Shown piece after piece: positions 22,520 through 34,055 of a DNA stretch of 64,000 nucleotides. The position numbers and the translations under genes were made by a program. Within the stretch, counting starts at the first letter, position 1, and each line of letters starts with the position of its first letter. The stretch comes from Triangularia verruculosa (taxonomy: Eukaryota; Ascomycota; Sordariomycetes; Sordariales; Podosporaceae), in contig MU863907.1 in the NCBI GenBank assembly GCA_033296885.1, positions 218,100-282,099 of the forward strand. Direction: 5' to 3'. Below the pieces are notes generated by a model that did not search any database, had not been told where the DNA came from, and saw nothing but the letters and a program-made list of their open reading frames with translations.

Positions 22520-23833
22520 TCATGCCTCCTCCTCCATCAGATTCCCAACCTCGAGAAGTCCAACGCACTCCCCGCGATCCATGACAGCAACAATAGCGTT
22601 ATCCTCATAGTTCCCGTCCCCAAGCGCCACCCTCATCCCCATTACCCATTCTGCCGCCTTTTCCACGCTTGAGTCAGCAGCCACTGGCACAAACTCCTTC
22701 TTGCTCGTCACCAGCCACCCCTTCAACCCGTCCAGACTGGCGACCAGATCCGCGGAATCCAGCTTCCTGATCCTCCTTGGAGAGATGACGTCCCCTGTCT
22801 GGAGCCTAACCCACCCTGATGGCGAGGCATACCCCGCCCTGAGGACATCCGCCCCGGTGGTGATTTTGTCCGAGGCTGTCTCCAGCAACGGGATCATGTC
22901 CATTCCTATCGCCACCTCCCTGACGCTCTTCTCGGACAGGCCCGGCTTCCTCAGCGCGGCGCCAATCGCGCCGCCGGGGTGGTTTTTGGCAAAGACGCTC
23001 GCCACGCTGGGGTGCAGCTCCCTGCTGGCCACGATCGCCAGCGCATCTCCCACCGTGAGCGCCACTGTGGTGGAGGTCGTCGGCGCAGATACCCCAAAGG
23101 ACTTGGTCTCTGGCTCGTGGATCGGTGCCGGGAGCAGGATGGTGTCGGGCCGGTGCTTGATCAGCTCGCATGTTTCCGGGCGGGTGTGGGACGTGAGGAG
23201 GATCAGTGGCAGCGATTTGTCGAGGTGAGGGAGCAGCGTCAGGAGCTCGGGAGTCTTGCCGGAAAAGGTGATGAGCAGAAAGGTGTCGCGGGGTCCGATC
23301 TGGCCCAGGTCGCCGTGGAGGGCCTCGGTGGGGTGGAGGAAGACGGCCTGGATGGCGAGGGAGTTGAAGGTCGCGACGAGCTTCTTGGCGATGTGCCCTG
23401 ATTTGCCGACGCCTATGACCACTATCTTCCCGTCCGGGGCTCCTCTGTGGGAGCTGTGCTGGCGGGGGTATTTGGAGTGGCTGCGGCGGGTGATGGCCTC
23501 GACGGCGCGATTGAAGCCTTCGCGCGCGAGTCGGTCGGTAGTGTACAGTGCCGTCAGGTTCTGCAGGGCCGTGGTTTCGGTGGAGAGGACGTGGACGGCA
23601 TTGGACAGGCGCTCCTCGACGGTGAGCTTCCCGTCAGCGACGGAAATAGCTGGTTGGGAGAGAGACAGTGCCTCAATTGGCAGGCCATTGCAAAAGTCAT
23701 CGTCCTCGGCGGGGGTGATGGGGGACGGAGGGGACAGTGGGGGGATGGTTGAGAAGGTCGGAGGCATCTGGCGGAGGAGATAGACCTCGCTGTTGTGGAC
23801 CGGCGTGCGCCCGTGTTGGCGCTGTTCGACCAT
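22520..23833 (-). CDS. SIS-domain sugar-phosphate isomerase, KpsF/KdsD-like
   Basis: Intronless, 437 residues from the ATG at 23833; a later in-frame ATG (residue 23, M-P-P-T-F) is an alternative start. The SIS domain begins near residue 137 with I-V-V-I-G-V-G-K-S-G-H-I-A-K-K, then F-L-H-P-T-E-A-L-H-G-D-L-G-Q-I, I-T-F-S-G-K-T-P-E-L and the diagnostic F-A-K-N-H-P-G-G-A-I-G. These match bacterial arabinose-5-phosphate isomerases (KdsD/KpsF/GutQ), including the conserved histidine before P-G-G. A C-terminal region of about 150 residues, with V-E-K-A-A-E-W-V-M and A-I-V-A-V-M-D, sits where the bacterial CBS pair is found and looks like a divergent CBS module. Bacterial enzymes make a precursor of Kdo for lipopolysaccharide, which fungi lack, so the substrate here is unknown. 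The family resembles a bacterial acquisition. Confidence 0.85.
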   Translation of the reverse strand: MVEQRQHGRTPVHNSEVYLLRQMPPTFSTIPPLSPPSPITPAEDDDFCNGLPIEALSLSQPAISVADGKLTVEERLSNAVHVLSTETTALQNLTALYTTDRLAREGFNRAVEAITRRSHSKYPRQHSSHRGAPDGKIVVIGVGKSGHIAKKLVATFNSLAIQAVFLHPTEALHGDLGQIGPRDTFLLITFSGKTPELLTLLPHLDKSLPLILLTSHTRPETCELIKHRPDTILLPAPIHEPETKSFGVSAPTTSTTVALTVGDALAIVASRELHPSVASVFAKNHPGGAIGAALRKPGLSEKSVREVAIGMDMIPLLETASDKITTGADVLRAGYASPSGWVRLQTGDVISPRRIRKLDSADLVASLDGLKGWLVTSKKEFVPVAADSSVEKAAEWVMGMRVALGDGNYEDNAIVAVMDRGECVGLLEVGNLMEEEA

Positions 23834-26045
23834 CTTTCTCTGGTGATTTGGGCCTACAACAAGGCGCACAACAAACTCCCTCCTAACAATTCCTCCGCCT
23901 TTTTTTTCCCTTCTGTTTCTCTAGTTCCAATCCCTCCCAGCACGGTTTTTCTCGAAGTCGGCGCAGCCCGCCTATGGACCACGGCACACGGGGACTTGAG
24001 TGGAGAAACGGGGTCGGGTTTCCACGGATCTGGAAATACCGGTAAGGACACCCCTTCGAAAGGTCGAGTTTGCCACTGGCACAACTTTGACGGAGAGGCT
24101 AAAACTGTCGAGCAAGCGGTAAAGAGATGAACTCTTGTTCTCAAGCTGTGAGGAAATCGGTCAATCTATCGACCGGTGCTGACAATGTCCGTCTGATCCG
24201 TTCTATCCGCGGTAATATATTCACCCCGAGGACTTGCTCTGTATGTCTGTGCTGGTGGGGATAAGATTGGGGGTACTTGGTGTTGGTACCGCTCTGGTAG
24301 GTAGGTGTGTGGGATAGACGAGCAGGCAAGGTATTTTGTGCGGACTGAGTTAGGAAGAACATGAATGAAGGAGGAATGAAGAATTGGCTAGGAGGCGGGC
24401 ATGGTCATGACGGGCAACACTGTGTATTTGTGATCCTTACCCTCCAGAAAAGGGAGCCGTTGGTGTCAAGGGCAACCTAATGGGTTCGTTCTTGGGTTGG
24501 ACCCCGAGGGGAGGCGAATGTAGCGATCTTCAGGGTTTGGTATCCTTCCAAGATCGGAAACTTACCCTGATGGGCAAAAACCTGGGAAATGGATCAGGTC
24601 AAAAATACCCTCCAGCAGCGCTAGCCGCAATAATCTATGCCTTTGTGCGGCAGGTGGGTGTGGTAGCGGGCCATTCTCAGATGCATTGAGGGGGAGCGGA
24701 ACGTGTGTGGATGGATATCCACTGCCATGGTTGAGATAAATTGCTTGCTTCTTGAATATTTGCTGATGAATCACGGACGGTCGTGGTGGGATGGCGGGGT
24801 CTCTCACCAACCTTGGATTGATTTTGGCCCGCGTCGGCCCGCGCTCGTGTTTAGCAGATGCTTCGTGGAGTGCATGGGGGTCCTCTTTGGCAAGTGGTTG
24901 CGCCAGCTTGCGTGATTTGTATACTGCTACAGATATTTCTTGTCTATATCCATCCCTCTGCGTTAACCACCGCTTCCTGTCCTTCTCTTTTGGGTTTCTC
25001 TGCTGTTGTAAGTCGGCGGACGATGCCGAGGCATCTTATGTTTGAGATCTAGGGTTAGATAAGGGTACTTTTTGCCAAGTCGGCGAATAGCACTCTGACG
25101 CCTTTCTCTCCGGGCTCCGATCGCTCGGCGCCTTCCATCCTAACGCCGAAGATCTGTTCCGCTTGACTGGATCGGTTTGGCTTTACGATCTTGATCATAG
25201 ACCTTGGGGTGTCTTTCCTTCCATCAACCATAACAGAATGATGCCTCTGACGCACCCGTCTGCTGGCAGCGATCGATGGTTTTTGTAGGTACGATGACGC
25301 TTGAGATCTTTCTCTACAAATCTGCGCTCAACCATCAGATGAAATGAACAAACTCGCATCGTTTTGCTGTGGCGCCGCAACGGTGACTTTGACTGCCGGT
25401 CCGGCTCCGACGGTTGGTTGTATGAATCAGAGGTGACAAGACGACTTAGCGGCTCTTGCGTCATCTTGCTAATGCGGAAAAAATAGGGGATGCAATGAGG
25501 TCTTGACCTCTCTTTGTTCGACTTTTGTCTTGTTGTCTACAGGGACCATTTCTTGATGCCAAGTCACAACATTTGAAGGTCCAATTCCAATCCCAGCGCT
25601 TAAGAATTTCGTGATCTTAAAATCTCTCGATTACCTAGCTGGTCCAACACTCAGAAGAGATTGACATCCTCTCAGAAAGAATGACAGGCTTCATTCACTT
25701 CTTCGCGTTCCTGTTTGATTGAGATTTCTTCTTCATGGCTCAGCAATGCCGAGCTCATAACGAAGATCTGGAGCAGCCACTGTGGCTGTCACGACTGTCC
25801 ACTTTAGACCCTAACCCTTTGAAGTCTATACCTCCTTATCGAAGCTTACCGTACCCTATCGCTTTGCCCCTCTTGCTTGACTGTGTCGGTGTCGCGGGGT
25901 AATTTGATCGAGGCAATTCACATGTGTTACTCCGTATTTTGCATCAGCCTAGACTTCTATCACTTGTTAGCATCATCACCTCCGTTTTCTTCTTTCGTCA
26001 TTCCACTCCAGCACCATCATTGACATTGACTGTCAGCAGATCAAG
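23834..26045. other. Long divergent intergenic region
   Basis: About 2.2 kb between the SIS-domain gene (minus) and the tyrosine phosphatase (plus). T-rich and pyrimidine tracts lie near 23900-23930. Short open frames such as 23795-24130 and 24480-24689 show no domain. I see no gene; the region is long for two housekeeping promoters. Confidence 0.45.
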
Positions 26046-26671
26046 ATGACCGACAAGATTTCAGTCCTTTTCGTTTGCCTGGGCAACATCTGTAGATCGA
26101 CCATGGCTGAAGGCGTCTTCCAGTCGATGGCCAAGAAGGAGCCATATAGGGGTTTGATATCAGAAATTGATTCATGTGGAACGGGTATGTCGCTCTTGGT
26201 GGTTCGCCCTCCATATGGTCACTTGACGACCCTAACGAGATCATCCTGATCAGGTGGGTACCATGTTGGCGAGGGACCAGATGATCGAACAATGTCCACG
26301 CTTGAAGCCCATGGCATCACGGACTATGTTCATGCGGCGCGAAAGGTAAGATTCGGTCAGTCGATCGGCTGGTTCGGGGGATCGTTCTAATCGTTTCAAA
26401 GGTAAATGCGTCCGATTTCGACAAGTTCGATTACATCTTCGCCATGGACCGTGCCAATCTCTCCGACCTCCAACGCATCCAGCAACGCAAGTCCAACAGC
26501 AAGGCCAAAGTCATGCTCTTCGGAGAGTATTCGGGGACCGGCAAGGCTGAGGTGATCAATGATCCGTATTATGGTGGCCAGCAAGGCTTCGAGAAGGCGT
26601 ATGAACAGGCGACCCGTTTCTCGACCAATTTCCTAAAGGAAGTCTTCCCCGACGTTGAACCACAGCACTGA
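26046..26671 (+). CDS. Low-molecular-weight protein tyrosine phosphatase
   Basis: Three exons (26046..26184, 26254..26345, 26402..26671), 166 residues; donors GTATGT and GTAAGA, phases kept. The enzyme dephosphorylates phosphotyrosine via a cysteinyl-phosphate intermediate and is homologous to yeast Ltp1 and S. pombe Stp1. The P-loop V-C-L-G-N-I-C-R-S-T (C-x5-R, catalytic Cys near residue 12, Arg near 18) lies at the N terminus, the S-C-G-T motif follows, and the general-acid loop N-D-P-Y-Y-G-G is near residue 134. F-A-M-D-R-A-N-L and the C-terminal helix also match. All catalytic residues are intact. Only the spliced product restores the S-C-G-T-G-G-Y-H junction. Cytoplasmic; no signal peptide. 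Confidence 0.95.
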
Positions 26672-28288
26672 TATCCGGACTCAAGGCAAGTGTCGAGATG
26701 TCATGTTTTCGCCCATGAATAGACCAATGATACCATTCTTAGATTGGTTGCCCTGTTGATGGTTCTGTCCTCCTCGTCCCATCTTCCATGCGCTACCACC
26801 CTGCAACTCCAACTTTGTTCCCGCATTTGGCTCAGGCAATGATATGCTCGGGTTCTGGAAGGTCGGCTGTTCGGATGACGGGCTGAGTGCTCTGCTACTG
26901 TTGCTGTCCCAATGTTTTACAGACGAACGCCTTTATTTATACAGATTCCTGTTCACTTTCCACATGCTTGAGACCCCAAGACAAACTCTAGCAATTGCCT
27001 CTCGGCTTCGTATCATGACCAGACACAGCTTGAGGCGAGGCAGTCGGAAATCGCCTTCACCCTTTGGCACTGCATCAATTCGGAATGGTGCCATCTGGCA
27101 CCCTACACCATACCGTTTTGAGAGGGGCGTCAGCCCTACGACCACTTTCAGTGGCCCGCAACCGGCAGGCCGCCCGGCACTCTGGCTCTGGATCAGACTG
27201 CCCCCGAGTGGTGAGGAACACTTGAAGGATCCAGCATGGCAGCCATCTGCTGCCTCGGTATTGGTCCAGTCTGATTAAGAAACTCTTAACGGCAACATTG
27301 TCGACACAGCTTGGTCGGGTTTATGCTGTCGCTCAGCAGAGGGGAGGTGACGATCTTCCCAACAGACATGCGGTACCCCTCTCGGGCGGATTAGACTGAG
27401 CATTGCTATTCGGCGAGGACCGACAATGCGAGCAAGCCAACAAGGCTTGGAGCTGGACCAGTTGCGAAGCTTGGTCCATTACCTAGACACCACCATCATT
27501 TCGAGATGCCGACGGACAAGAAGCAGACAGCCTTGGGCGCTTGGAGCGGCTTTCGAAACCCCATCCCTTCATCTCCCTCTACCCACATCCATCTGGCAAA
27601 CAAACCCATCACGGCATACGGTGATATTGCTTCTGGATTCATGCGAGCGGCGAGGTTTTGTCGCGCGCGCGTACTGAAGCACACAGTTGGGGATTGGTGC
27701 AAGTCAGGACAGGGGCTCGAGTGGTTTGGCTGGGGAGTGACACAGCCAGCGGCCGCCGACGGGTGAATGTGGGGATTCGAAGCCCCAGAACCCCGCCGGC
27801 CCCCATTTTTGTGCTCTTCACCAAGCATCCCTTGTCATTTGTCACGCCAACCGGCAGCCGAGCTTGCAAGCCAGGGTCGCATCTCAGCCCCTCCATCTTG
27901 TTCGCTGCGGCGCTGCCTTCTCCATCAAAGGACGTTTGCGGACGCCTTAAATACCAGACTCGTCAGGCTTCGAGACCGACTTCTCTGGGCTGCCTCCTCC
28001 TTTCCCATCCTCCACTCTTGACATTCCTGCCCCGCTACCTTACCCTACCGTCCCTTCCCGTCGCAAACTGTTGTTTCTTCAGCTCGAACCTGCTCCCACT
28101 GCTTCCTGCCATCGCAACTCAGCTTCAGGTTCCTCTGCGTGTTGCCTGACTTGGTTGGCTTTGTTTCCGTGCCGATAGCTGCTTATCTGCCCCTCCTTTT
28201 CGGCTCCCTCCCCGCATCCCGTTGAGCTCCATCGTCTCTCCCAGCAGCAATTCTCCAAAAACAGGGCGTCCAAGTATAAATAACCATC
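26672..28288. other. Intergenic, promoter and 5' UTR of the MAP kinase
   Basis: About 1.6 kb. The part nearest the kinase (about 27870-28260) is strongly pyrimidine-rich, a common fungal 5' leader feature. Overlapping open frames at 27496-28149 have proline- and serine-rich translations without domains. No gene is called. Confidence 0.5.
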
Positions 28289-29826
28289 ATGGGCGATCTT
28301 CAAGGCCGCAAGGTGTTCAAGGTGTTCAACCAGGACTTCATCGTCGATGAGAGATACACCGTGACCAAGGAGCTTGGTCAGGGCGCATATGGCATTGTCT
28401 GGTATGCGAAGCTGCCCAACTCGGCAGAAGCCACATGAACAACCAGACTGACAGTTGTTGTCTCTTCCCCGTCTAGCGCCGCGGTTAACAACCAAACCAC
28501 TGAGGGTGTTGCCATCAAGAAGGTCACCAATGTCTTCAGCAAGAAGATCCTGGCCAAGCGCGCCCTGCGCGAGATCAAGCTCCTGCAGCACTTCAGGGGC
28601 CACCGCAATGTAAGCCCAGCCCAACGATGCTCAAAGCCCACGCTCCACACAGGACGCCTAGAAGACTAATGCGCTCCTGTGCTGATGACATAGATCACCT
28701 GCTTGTATGATATGGACATCCCCAGGCCAGACAGTTTCAACGAGACGTATCTTTATGAGGGTATGTGATCCCTCACAGCATCGCCCCTCCTATCTTCATT
28801 TTAGGCGCTGACAAGCTTGTGATACCAGAGTTGATGGAGTGCGATCTTGCTGCCATCATTCGTTCCGGCCAGCCTCTCACCGACGCCCATTTCCAGTCGT
28901 TCATTTACCAGATCCTCTGTGGTCTCAAATATATCCACTCGGCCAATGTTCTCCACCGCGATCTCAAGCCAGGAAACTTGCTTGTCAACGCTGACTGCGA
29001 ACTCAAGATTTGCGATTTCGGTCTTGCGCGTGGCTTCTCGGTTGATCCCGAAGAAAATGCCGGGTACATGACTGAGTATGTCGCGACGAGGTGGTACCGC
29101 GCGCCCGAGATCATGTTGAGCTTCCAGAACTATACCAAAGCCAGTAGGTTATTCCAAGAGAGCATTTCCTTCGGCACGCCGGTCAACTGACATGATTTCT
29201 TCCTCCCCATAGTTGACGTATGGTCTGTTGGCTGCATTCTGGCTGAGCTTCTCGGCGGGCGCCCCTTTTTCAAGGGCCGTGATTACGTCGACCAGCTAAA
29301 CCAGATTCTTCACATTCTTGGCACCCCCAATGAGGAGACCTTGTCCCGCATCGGTTCACCTAGAGCGCAGGAATACGTGCGGAATCTTCCGTATATGGCC
29401 AAGAAGTCCTTCCCTTCCCTTTTCCCTAATGCCAACCCTGATGCTCTCGACCTGTTGGATCGCATGCTCGCCTTCGACCCATCTTGCCGTATCAGCGTTG
29501 AGGAGGCTCTTGAGCACCCCTACCTGGCCATCTGGCATGACGCTAGTGACGAGCCAGATTGCCCAACCACCTTCAACTTCGACTTCGAGGTCATCGACGA
29601 TGTCAATGAGATGCGCAAGATGATTCTCAGCGAGGTTGTCAACTTCAGAGCCCAGGTCCGGACTGTTCCCGGTCAGGTCGGCGGCCCTGGTGCCGTCGGG
29701 CAGGCGCCTGGCAGTATCCCCATTCCTGCCGGTGGACCGGCTCAGCAATGGACGGCCGAGGACCCAAGACCTATGGAGTATGGGAACCAGATGCACGGCC
29801 TCGAGGCTGAGCTTGGAGGCAGATAA
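28289..29826 (+). CDS. mak-1: Cell-wall-integrity MAP kinase (Slt2/Mps1/MAK-1 type)
   Basis: Five exons (28289..28401, 28477..28609, 28694..28760, 28829..29143, 29213..29826), 413 residues, the usual length for filamentous fungi. This is the terminal kinase of the PKC-MAPK cascade that signals cell-wall stress. Visible kinase elements: glycine loop G-Q-G-A-Y-G at residues 30-35, lysine 52 in V-A-I-K-K, H-R-D-L-K-P-G-N at 147-154, D-F-G at 167-169, activation motif T-E-Y at 186-188, then A-T-R-W-Y-R-A-P-E. T-E-Y rather than T-G-Y excludes the Hog1 class; V-F-S-K-K-I-L-A-K-R, M-E-C-D-L-A-A-I-I and the tail after the kinase domain place it in the Slt2 class rather than Fus3/Kss1. The stop codon is followed by a long in-frame open stretch (separate entry). 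Confidence 0.95.
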
Positions 29827-30270
29827 GACGCCGCCTCCGAAGTTTCGAGTGCCAATGTTGAGGATTGGGTGTCGGTATGGCTCTCTGATGTTGCGTACGA
29901 GGGAGACGAACCATGGGTGTTGCTATCGCCAACTGATCTTGGGACGGCAATAGACGAGTGGGAGATGGTATCAGCAAACGCGCAGACTCCTCGGCATGAT
30001 GGGGCGAAGGCACAAGCACAAGGCAAACGCAGGAAGCGGGATCGGGAGGACGACCGGCTGGCGCAAGAGAAAGTGTGGGAACACGAGAAATGGAAAGCGT
30101 ACCATAAGTATCAAGAGGCTCTTCGGGAGTGGAAAACTAAAGGTGGCGGTAAAAAGGTGAAAGGAAGTCATTATTACGAAGAAGCGGGCATACGAACGGT
30201 ACTGGGGCCGTTGTATGCGAGGTCGTTTGCCAAAGGAAGCGGTTATATGTTAAAGTTGAATACCAGTTGA
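29827..30270 (+). other. In-frame open extension after the MAP kinase stop codon
   Basis: Directly after the TAA at 29824-29826 the kinase frame continues for 147 sense codons to a TGA at 30268-30270. It begins D-A-A-S-E-V-S-S, passes D-E-P-W-V-L-L-S-P-T-D-L-G, and has a basic/charged stretch G-K-R-R-K-R-D-R-E-D-D followed by a helix-like run K-W-K-A-Y-H-K-Y-Q-E-A. There is no ATG near its start; the earliest alternative is a GTG at 29869. It could be 3' UTR that is open by chance, a read-through extension, or an old C-terminal exon cut off by a stop. I do not call it a gene. Confidence 0.4.
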
Positions 30271-31320
30271 GCGATTCATGTGATACCGGGACTCTTTCTC
30301 TTTCTCTTTTGTTTCGTGTTCTCAGTTTTGAGTATTGGTTCTTTGTAGTTGATGCTGAATGGAAGGCGGAAGGAAGCTCCTTGAATATATACAGACCGAG
30401 ACGAAAAGAGCGAGCAGGGTTGCGGTATATTTTGTTATCTTTTGAATCAAGAGGCTTAATCAATACCTTTTCCATCTGCATGATTACACTCCTTTCAAAC
30501 ACACCCGGATACATTGCCAATTCTCTTACCATCATCTAGTTGGTTGGCACTGGAAACAGCTCTGACGATTGCCAAGCACTGACATGCACAGCCATACCAC
30601 GGCTCTAATCACATAGTTAAGGCAACATGAAAAGGAAGTAGGTCAGATGAAGTGAATTAAGTATTGACCCCTTGCTTGCTCTCTCTCAGCAAAATTTCCA
30701 TCTCTCTATAGGCAGTTAAAAAGCATTGTTCCGTACCTTCTTCGGCGTCAGGCATCATCTTCACGACACCAACCATCAAACAAACCCAAAAGAAAAAAAA
30801 AGAGAAACCGTCCATTTTGGAAAAGGGTATAACCAAACGAGAAAGAGAAAAAAAATAAACCGCCCCGAAAATAGGTACCGAAAATGTGTGCAAACCCGTG
30901 ACCGGTGAGATGCAAGGTATTAAATGAGTGATGAGAAGGTTGAAAAGATGTTTGTTTGTATGTATCGTCATGGCGTCGGCAATATGTGGTGGTATTTGGT
31001 GTCTGTGTATACCTTATGAGTATGGGTGTGTGTGGTGTGGGTAGAACTAGGTGGTGTCGAGAGATATTTTTGGGAGATGCGGCGCGGGTTGAAAGTTGTA
31101 TGGCTCGTGACCCAGCCAACCAACCAACCAACCAACCAGTATCCCAAATCCGGAGAAAAAGACGGCAAAAGGATGGACGCTCTCACTCGGCTTCCCATTC
31201 CTCCCGTCCCCAACACCCGCACCACCTCCCAAGATCCAACATTGAGTGGGAGGCGGCGCAGACAGATCCTTTCTCAAATCTCTAATTCCGTATGCAGAGG
31301 AAGTGAAAGTTAGGTATGGT
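30271..31320. other. Convergent intergenic region
   Basis: About 1 kb between the MAP kinase locus and the 3' end of the DUF3455 gene. It holds A-rich tracts (about 30788-30800 and 30848-30860) and an (AACC)n microsatellite at 31116-31138. No gene is supported. Confidence 0.5.
31116..31138. repeat. (AACC)n microsatellite
   Basis: About five and a half consecutive CCAA/AACC units in the 3' flank of the DUF3455 gene. Directly readable in the sequence. Confidence 0.9.
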
Positions 31321-32103
31321 TTAGAAGAACCAGTAGAAGGTGGTGTACGGAACACTGTGGACGCCCGCACCAGCGACATCGCACTTTAGCCCGACACCAC
31401 CGGCCGTAACGACGCGGTACACTTGGGTCAAGCCACTGGAGAGACCCTTCCCGCTCTCACCCAGCTGGAGCCATGCCACGGCGCCCGTCTTGAGGGGGCC
31501 CTTGTCTGCGTTGGCGGGGGCATCGACGGCATCCAGCTTGATGACGCTGGCCTTGAGACCAACACGGTTGAGGTCGAACATGGGGGTGCTGGTGCTGTCA
31601 AAGTAGTGGTGTCCGAGGAACTCGGCGACGGGGAAGCCAAGCAGCTTCAGGTCCTCCTCCTTGGGGAACGGCTTTGTTGCGTCAGCACCGTATTTGGTTC
31701 CCGCGAGCTTTTTGAGGGTGAGGGGCTTGAGGAGAAGAGCAGAAGGAATCTTGTCCCAGAGCGCTTGGGCGAGGCCTGTCTTTGGTGTTCCCGGGGCGAA
31801 TCTTGTGACGTCGTACAAGATGGCAACGGCGCCGTCGGCCTTGGGGCTAGAGCTGGTGTCCACGCAAGTGTAGTTTTGGATGCCGTGACCGACCGCGATC
31901 TTCTTGAGAGTGAGGCTGGGCGGTGGTGGAGGAAGCTCTCGGGCTCCTGCCATGTAGTTAGCATCCCGTTTCCCCATGTTTGAACAGACAGGTTACTTAC
32001 CTCCACACTTTGGAAGCGTTGGAACAAAGGCCGGTTGGCATGTTGGAGCAGCATATGCTACTGTGGCCATGGCGGCGAGAAATAATGTCTTGACTGAGAA
32101 CAT
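31321..32103 (-). CDS. Secreted DUF3455-family protein
   Basis: Two exons, complement(31321..31946, 32001..32103), 242 residues; the 54-nt intron has a GTAAGT donor and keeps phase. The N terminus M-F-S-V-K-T-L-F-L-A-A-M-A-T-V-A-Y-A is a signal peptide with a likely cut after A-Y-A. The mature part matches the DUF3455 family of fungal secreted proteins: P-P-S-L-T-L-K-K-I-A-V-G-H-G-I-Q-N-Y-T-C near the start, G-H-H-Y-F-D near the middle, G-A-V-A-W-L-Q-L, and Y-R-V-V-T-A-G-G ending in Y-T-T-F-Y-W-F. Such proteins are often mislabelled malate dehydrogenase in databases; no dehydrogenase motif is present. Function is unknown; an extracellular or wall-associated location is inferred from the signal peptide. 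Confidence 0.9.
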
Positions 32104-33512
32104 CTTGTCTGCTGATGTGGGTGTGTGTATAGAGCGGGCTCGAGTTATTGCAGGACAAGAACTAGGAATATTTGATGCTTCCGGAGCAGAGGATATATCG
32201 TCAAAGTAAAGCGAGTCCAGCAAGGTAAGAGATATTAGACCTCCGAAGCTAGGAAGAAAACAGCAAAGAAACCGAAAAAGAGAAGACGATACCGATATGA
32301 GACGTTGAGAAGATGCGGAGTGTTGAGGTAAAGTTGGGGAGGATAGGAAGCTCTTTTATCTTCTCCTCTTCCAATTCCACAAGGCTGTTCAAGCTAGTCC
32401 TCGGTAAGCAAGCCGTTGGGGATGTTGCTGAGCCGAGTCGAGGATTTTAGATACTATGCTGACCCAAGGAGGCACGGTACGGCAGGGAGGGTGAGGTTGG
32501 TAGAGAGCCAGGGGAACAGCTAAGCAGGAGAAAGGCGTGGGAGAAAAGAAAAAGAGGTCAGAGAGTTTCTGCAGGGCTACTTTGTGTTTTGTATCTTGCA
32601 GACACAATTTCGACGGGGGACAAGGGGGAACTCCTACATCCATCGCTTGACGGCAAGCCCCATGTCGACGTACGCAACGGGAAAGCCACCCACCCTAGGA
32701 CAAAACAGAGACAGACAGACAAACCTCTTCTGAGCGGCAAGGCGGAAATGCATCGAGAGAAGGTCGAGAAACGAGGTAGTGTACGACAGGGGTGCGGGAA
32801 AGTACAGGCGGCACGGAGGTACGTACTCGGCGCCATGTTTGGTACTCAAGTCGGCTGCGAATGTAGGAATGAGTGCCCCGTTGGCAGGGGTGTTGAGCTT
32901 GTGCGGCAGCAGACGTCCCACCGTTTATTAAGGTACCAGCAATGACAGGGGCAGGTCGCGCACGAAATGGTGTAGTCCTCTTTGAGATCAATACTGCAAC
33001 CCACAGCTCCTGGCGAGAAAAACAAGCAAGCCAAAAACGAATTGCCGTTTTGCCGCCTCTTGTGTGTTCTTGTCGACGGCATAGATATTGCCTCCACCTG
33101 GCCTGCCATTGCCGCTTTGACTACCCCAGACCGGTCCCCGCCGTCAACCGCGTATTAACAGAGAAGCTATACAATACCATCTGGAAAGTGAGGTCCCGAG
33201 ACCAAGAAGGCGGGGCAAAATCCATCTCCCGTCAGACTGTTACGGTACAGGCGCTTGGCCTCGACGACGGGCCTCATTCGGTAACAGCAGGCTTGGACGC
33301 CCGTTGCAGGTGAAATGAGGGGTCTTGGACATGCCGGACGGCGGCAAGCTTCAGAAAAGTCCACGGGTGTTCGGTACTGTGAAAATAGATCATCTCCTCC
33401 ACCTTGTCAGTGGAGTGGGCAACGTTTTGATGACAGCTGCGCCATTGATGCCACCCAGCAGCATCATTCTCTCCCGGCCGGAAGACTTGGGGGATGATGG
33501 CCAATCCAGATG

Positions 33513-34055
33513 TTATTCGTGGATGTGGCTGCCGAGACATACATCATCCACAGCATTTCCCCATGATACGGAGTACTTGCACAAGCGAACAACCATCGAA
33601 AGCTGCGCGGCTAACTCGTCGTCTTGGCTCTTGGCGAGACGTGGTTTAACCTTGTCTGGCATAGTCAAATCGTCTTCCCGTTGTAACCCTGCCACCTGCC
33701 CAGATCGATCATCAAGACGACGTTGAAGACGTGTTGCGAGTTCGGAGAGGCTCCGTTGCAGAGTGCCATGGGGAAACAGAAGGAGCTGGTCACCTGCGTT
33801 GGTGAGACTGAACTGATCCGTGCACTGGATGCGGTCCTTGCTCGCTGGTCTGTGCTGCTGACAGGAGTCGACAGCTCCGCTTGAGCTAGCTTTGAGCTTG
33901 TTGTGAGAACTGTCTTCTTCGTGCTGCAGTAGAGCCCAACACTCACCGGCGTCTGAAACATTTTGTCCAGCACACTGGGTGGCATCTTCTGTGCCACTGT
34001 CTCGAAGATATGATCTTCCCCTTCGGCAACGCACCCCGCAGACTTGCAGATGCAC
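33513..34055 (-). other. Coding-like stretch of unknown status
   Basis: 180 open codons on the minus strand without an ATG at the start. The second half, including L-F-P-H-G-T-L-Q-R-S-L-S-E-L-A and D-D-E-L-A-A-Q-L-S-M-V-V-R-L, looks protein-like, and a GTGAGT donor with a CAACGCAG acceptor lies upstream. No family is recognised. It may be an exon of a missed gene, a gene remnant, or chance. Confidence 0.2.

Noticed and set aside
31321..32103. Malate dehydrogenase annotation for the DUF3455 gene
   Set aside because: No Rossmann motif or dehydrogenase residues; the label is a known database carry-over.
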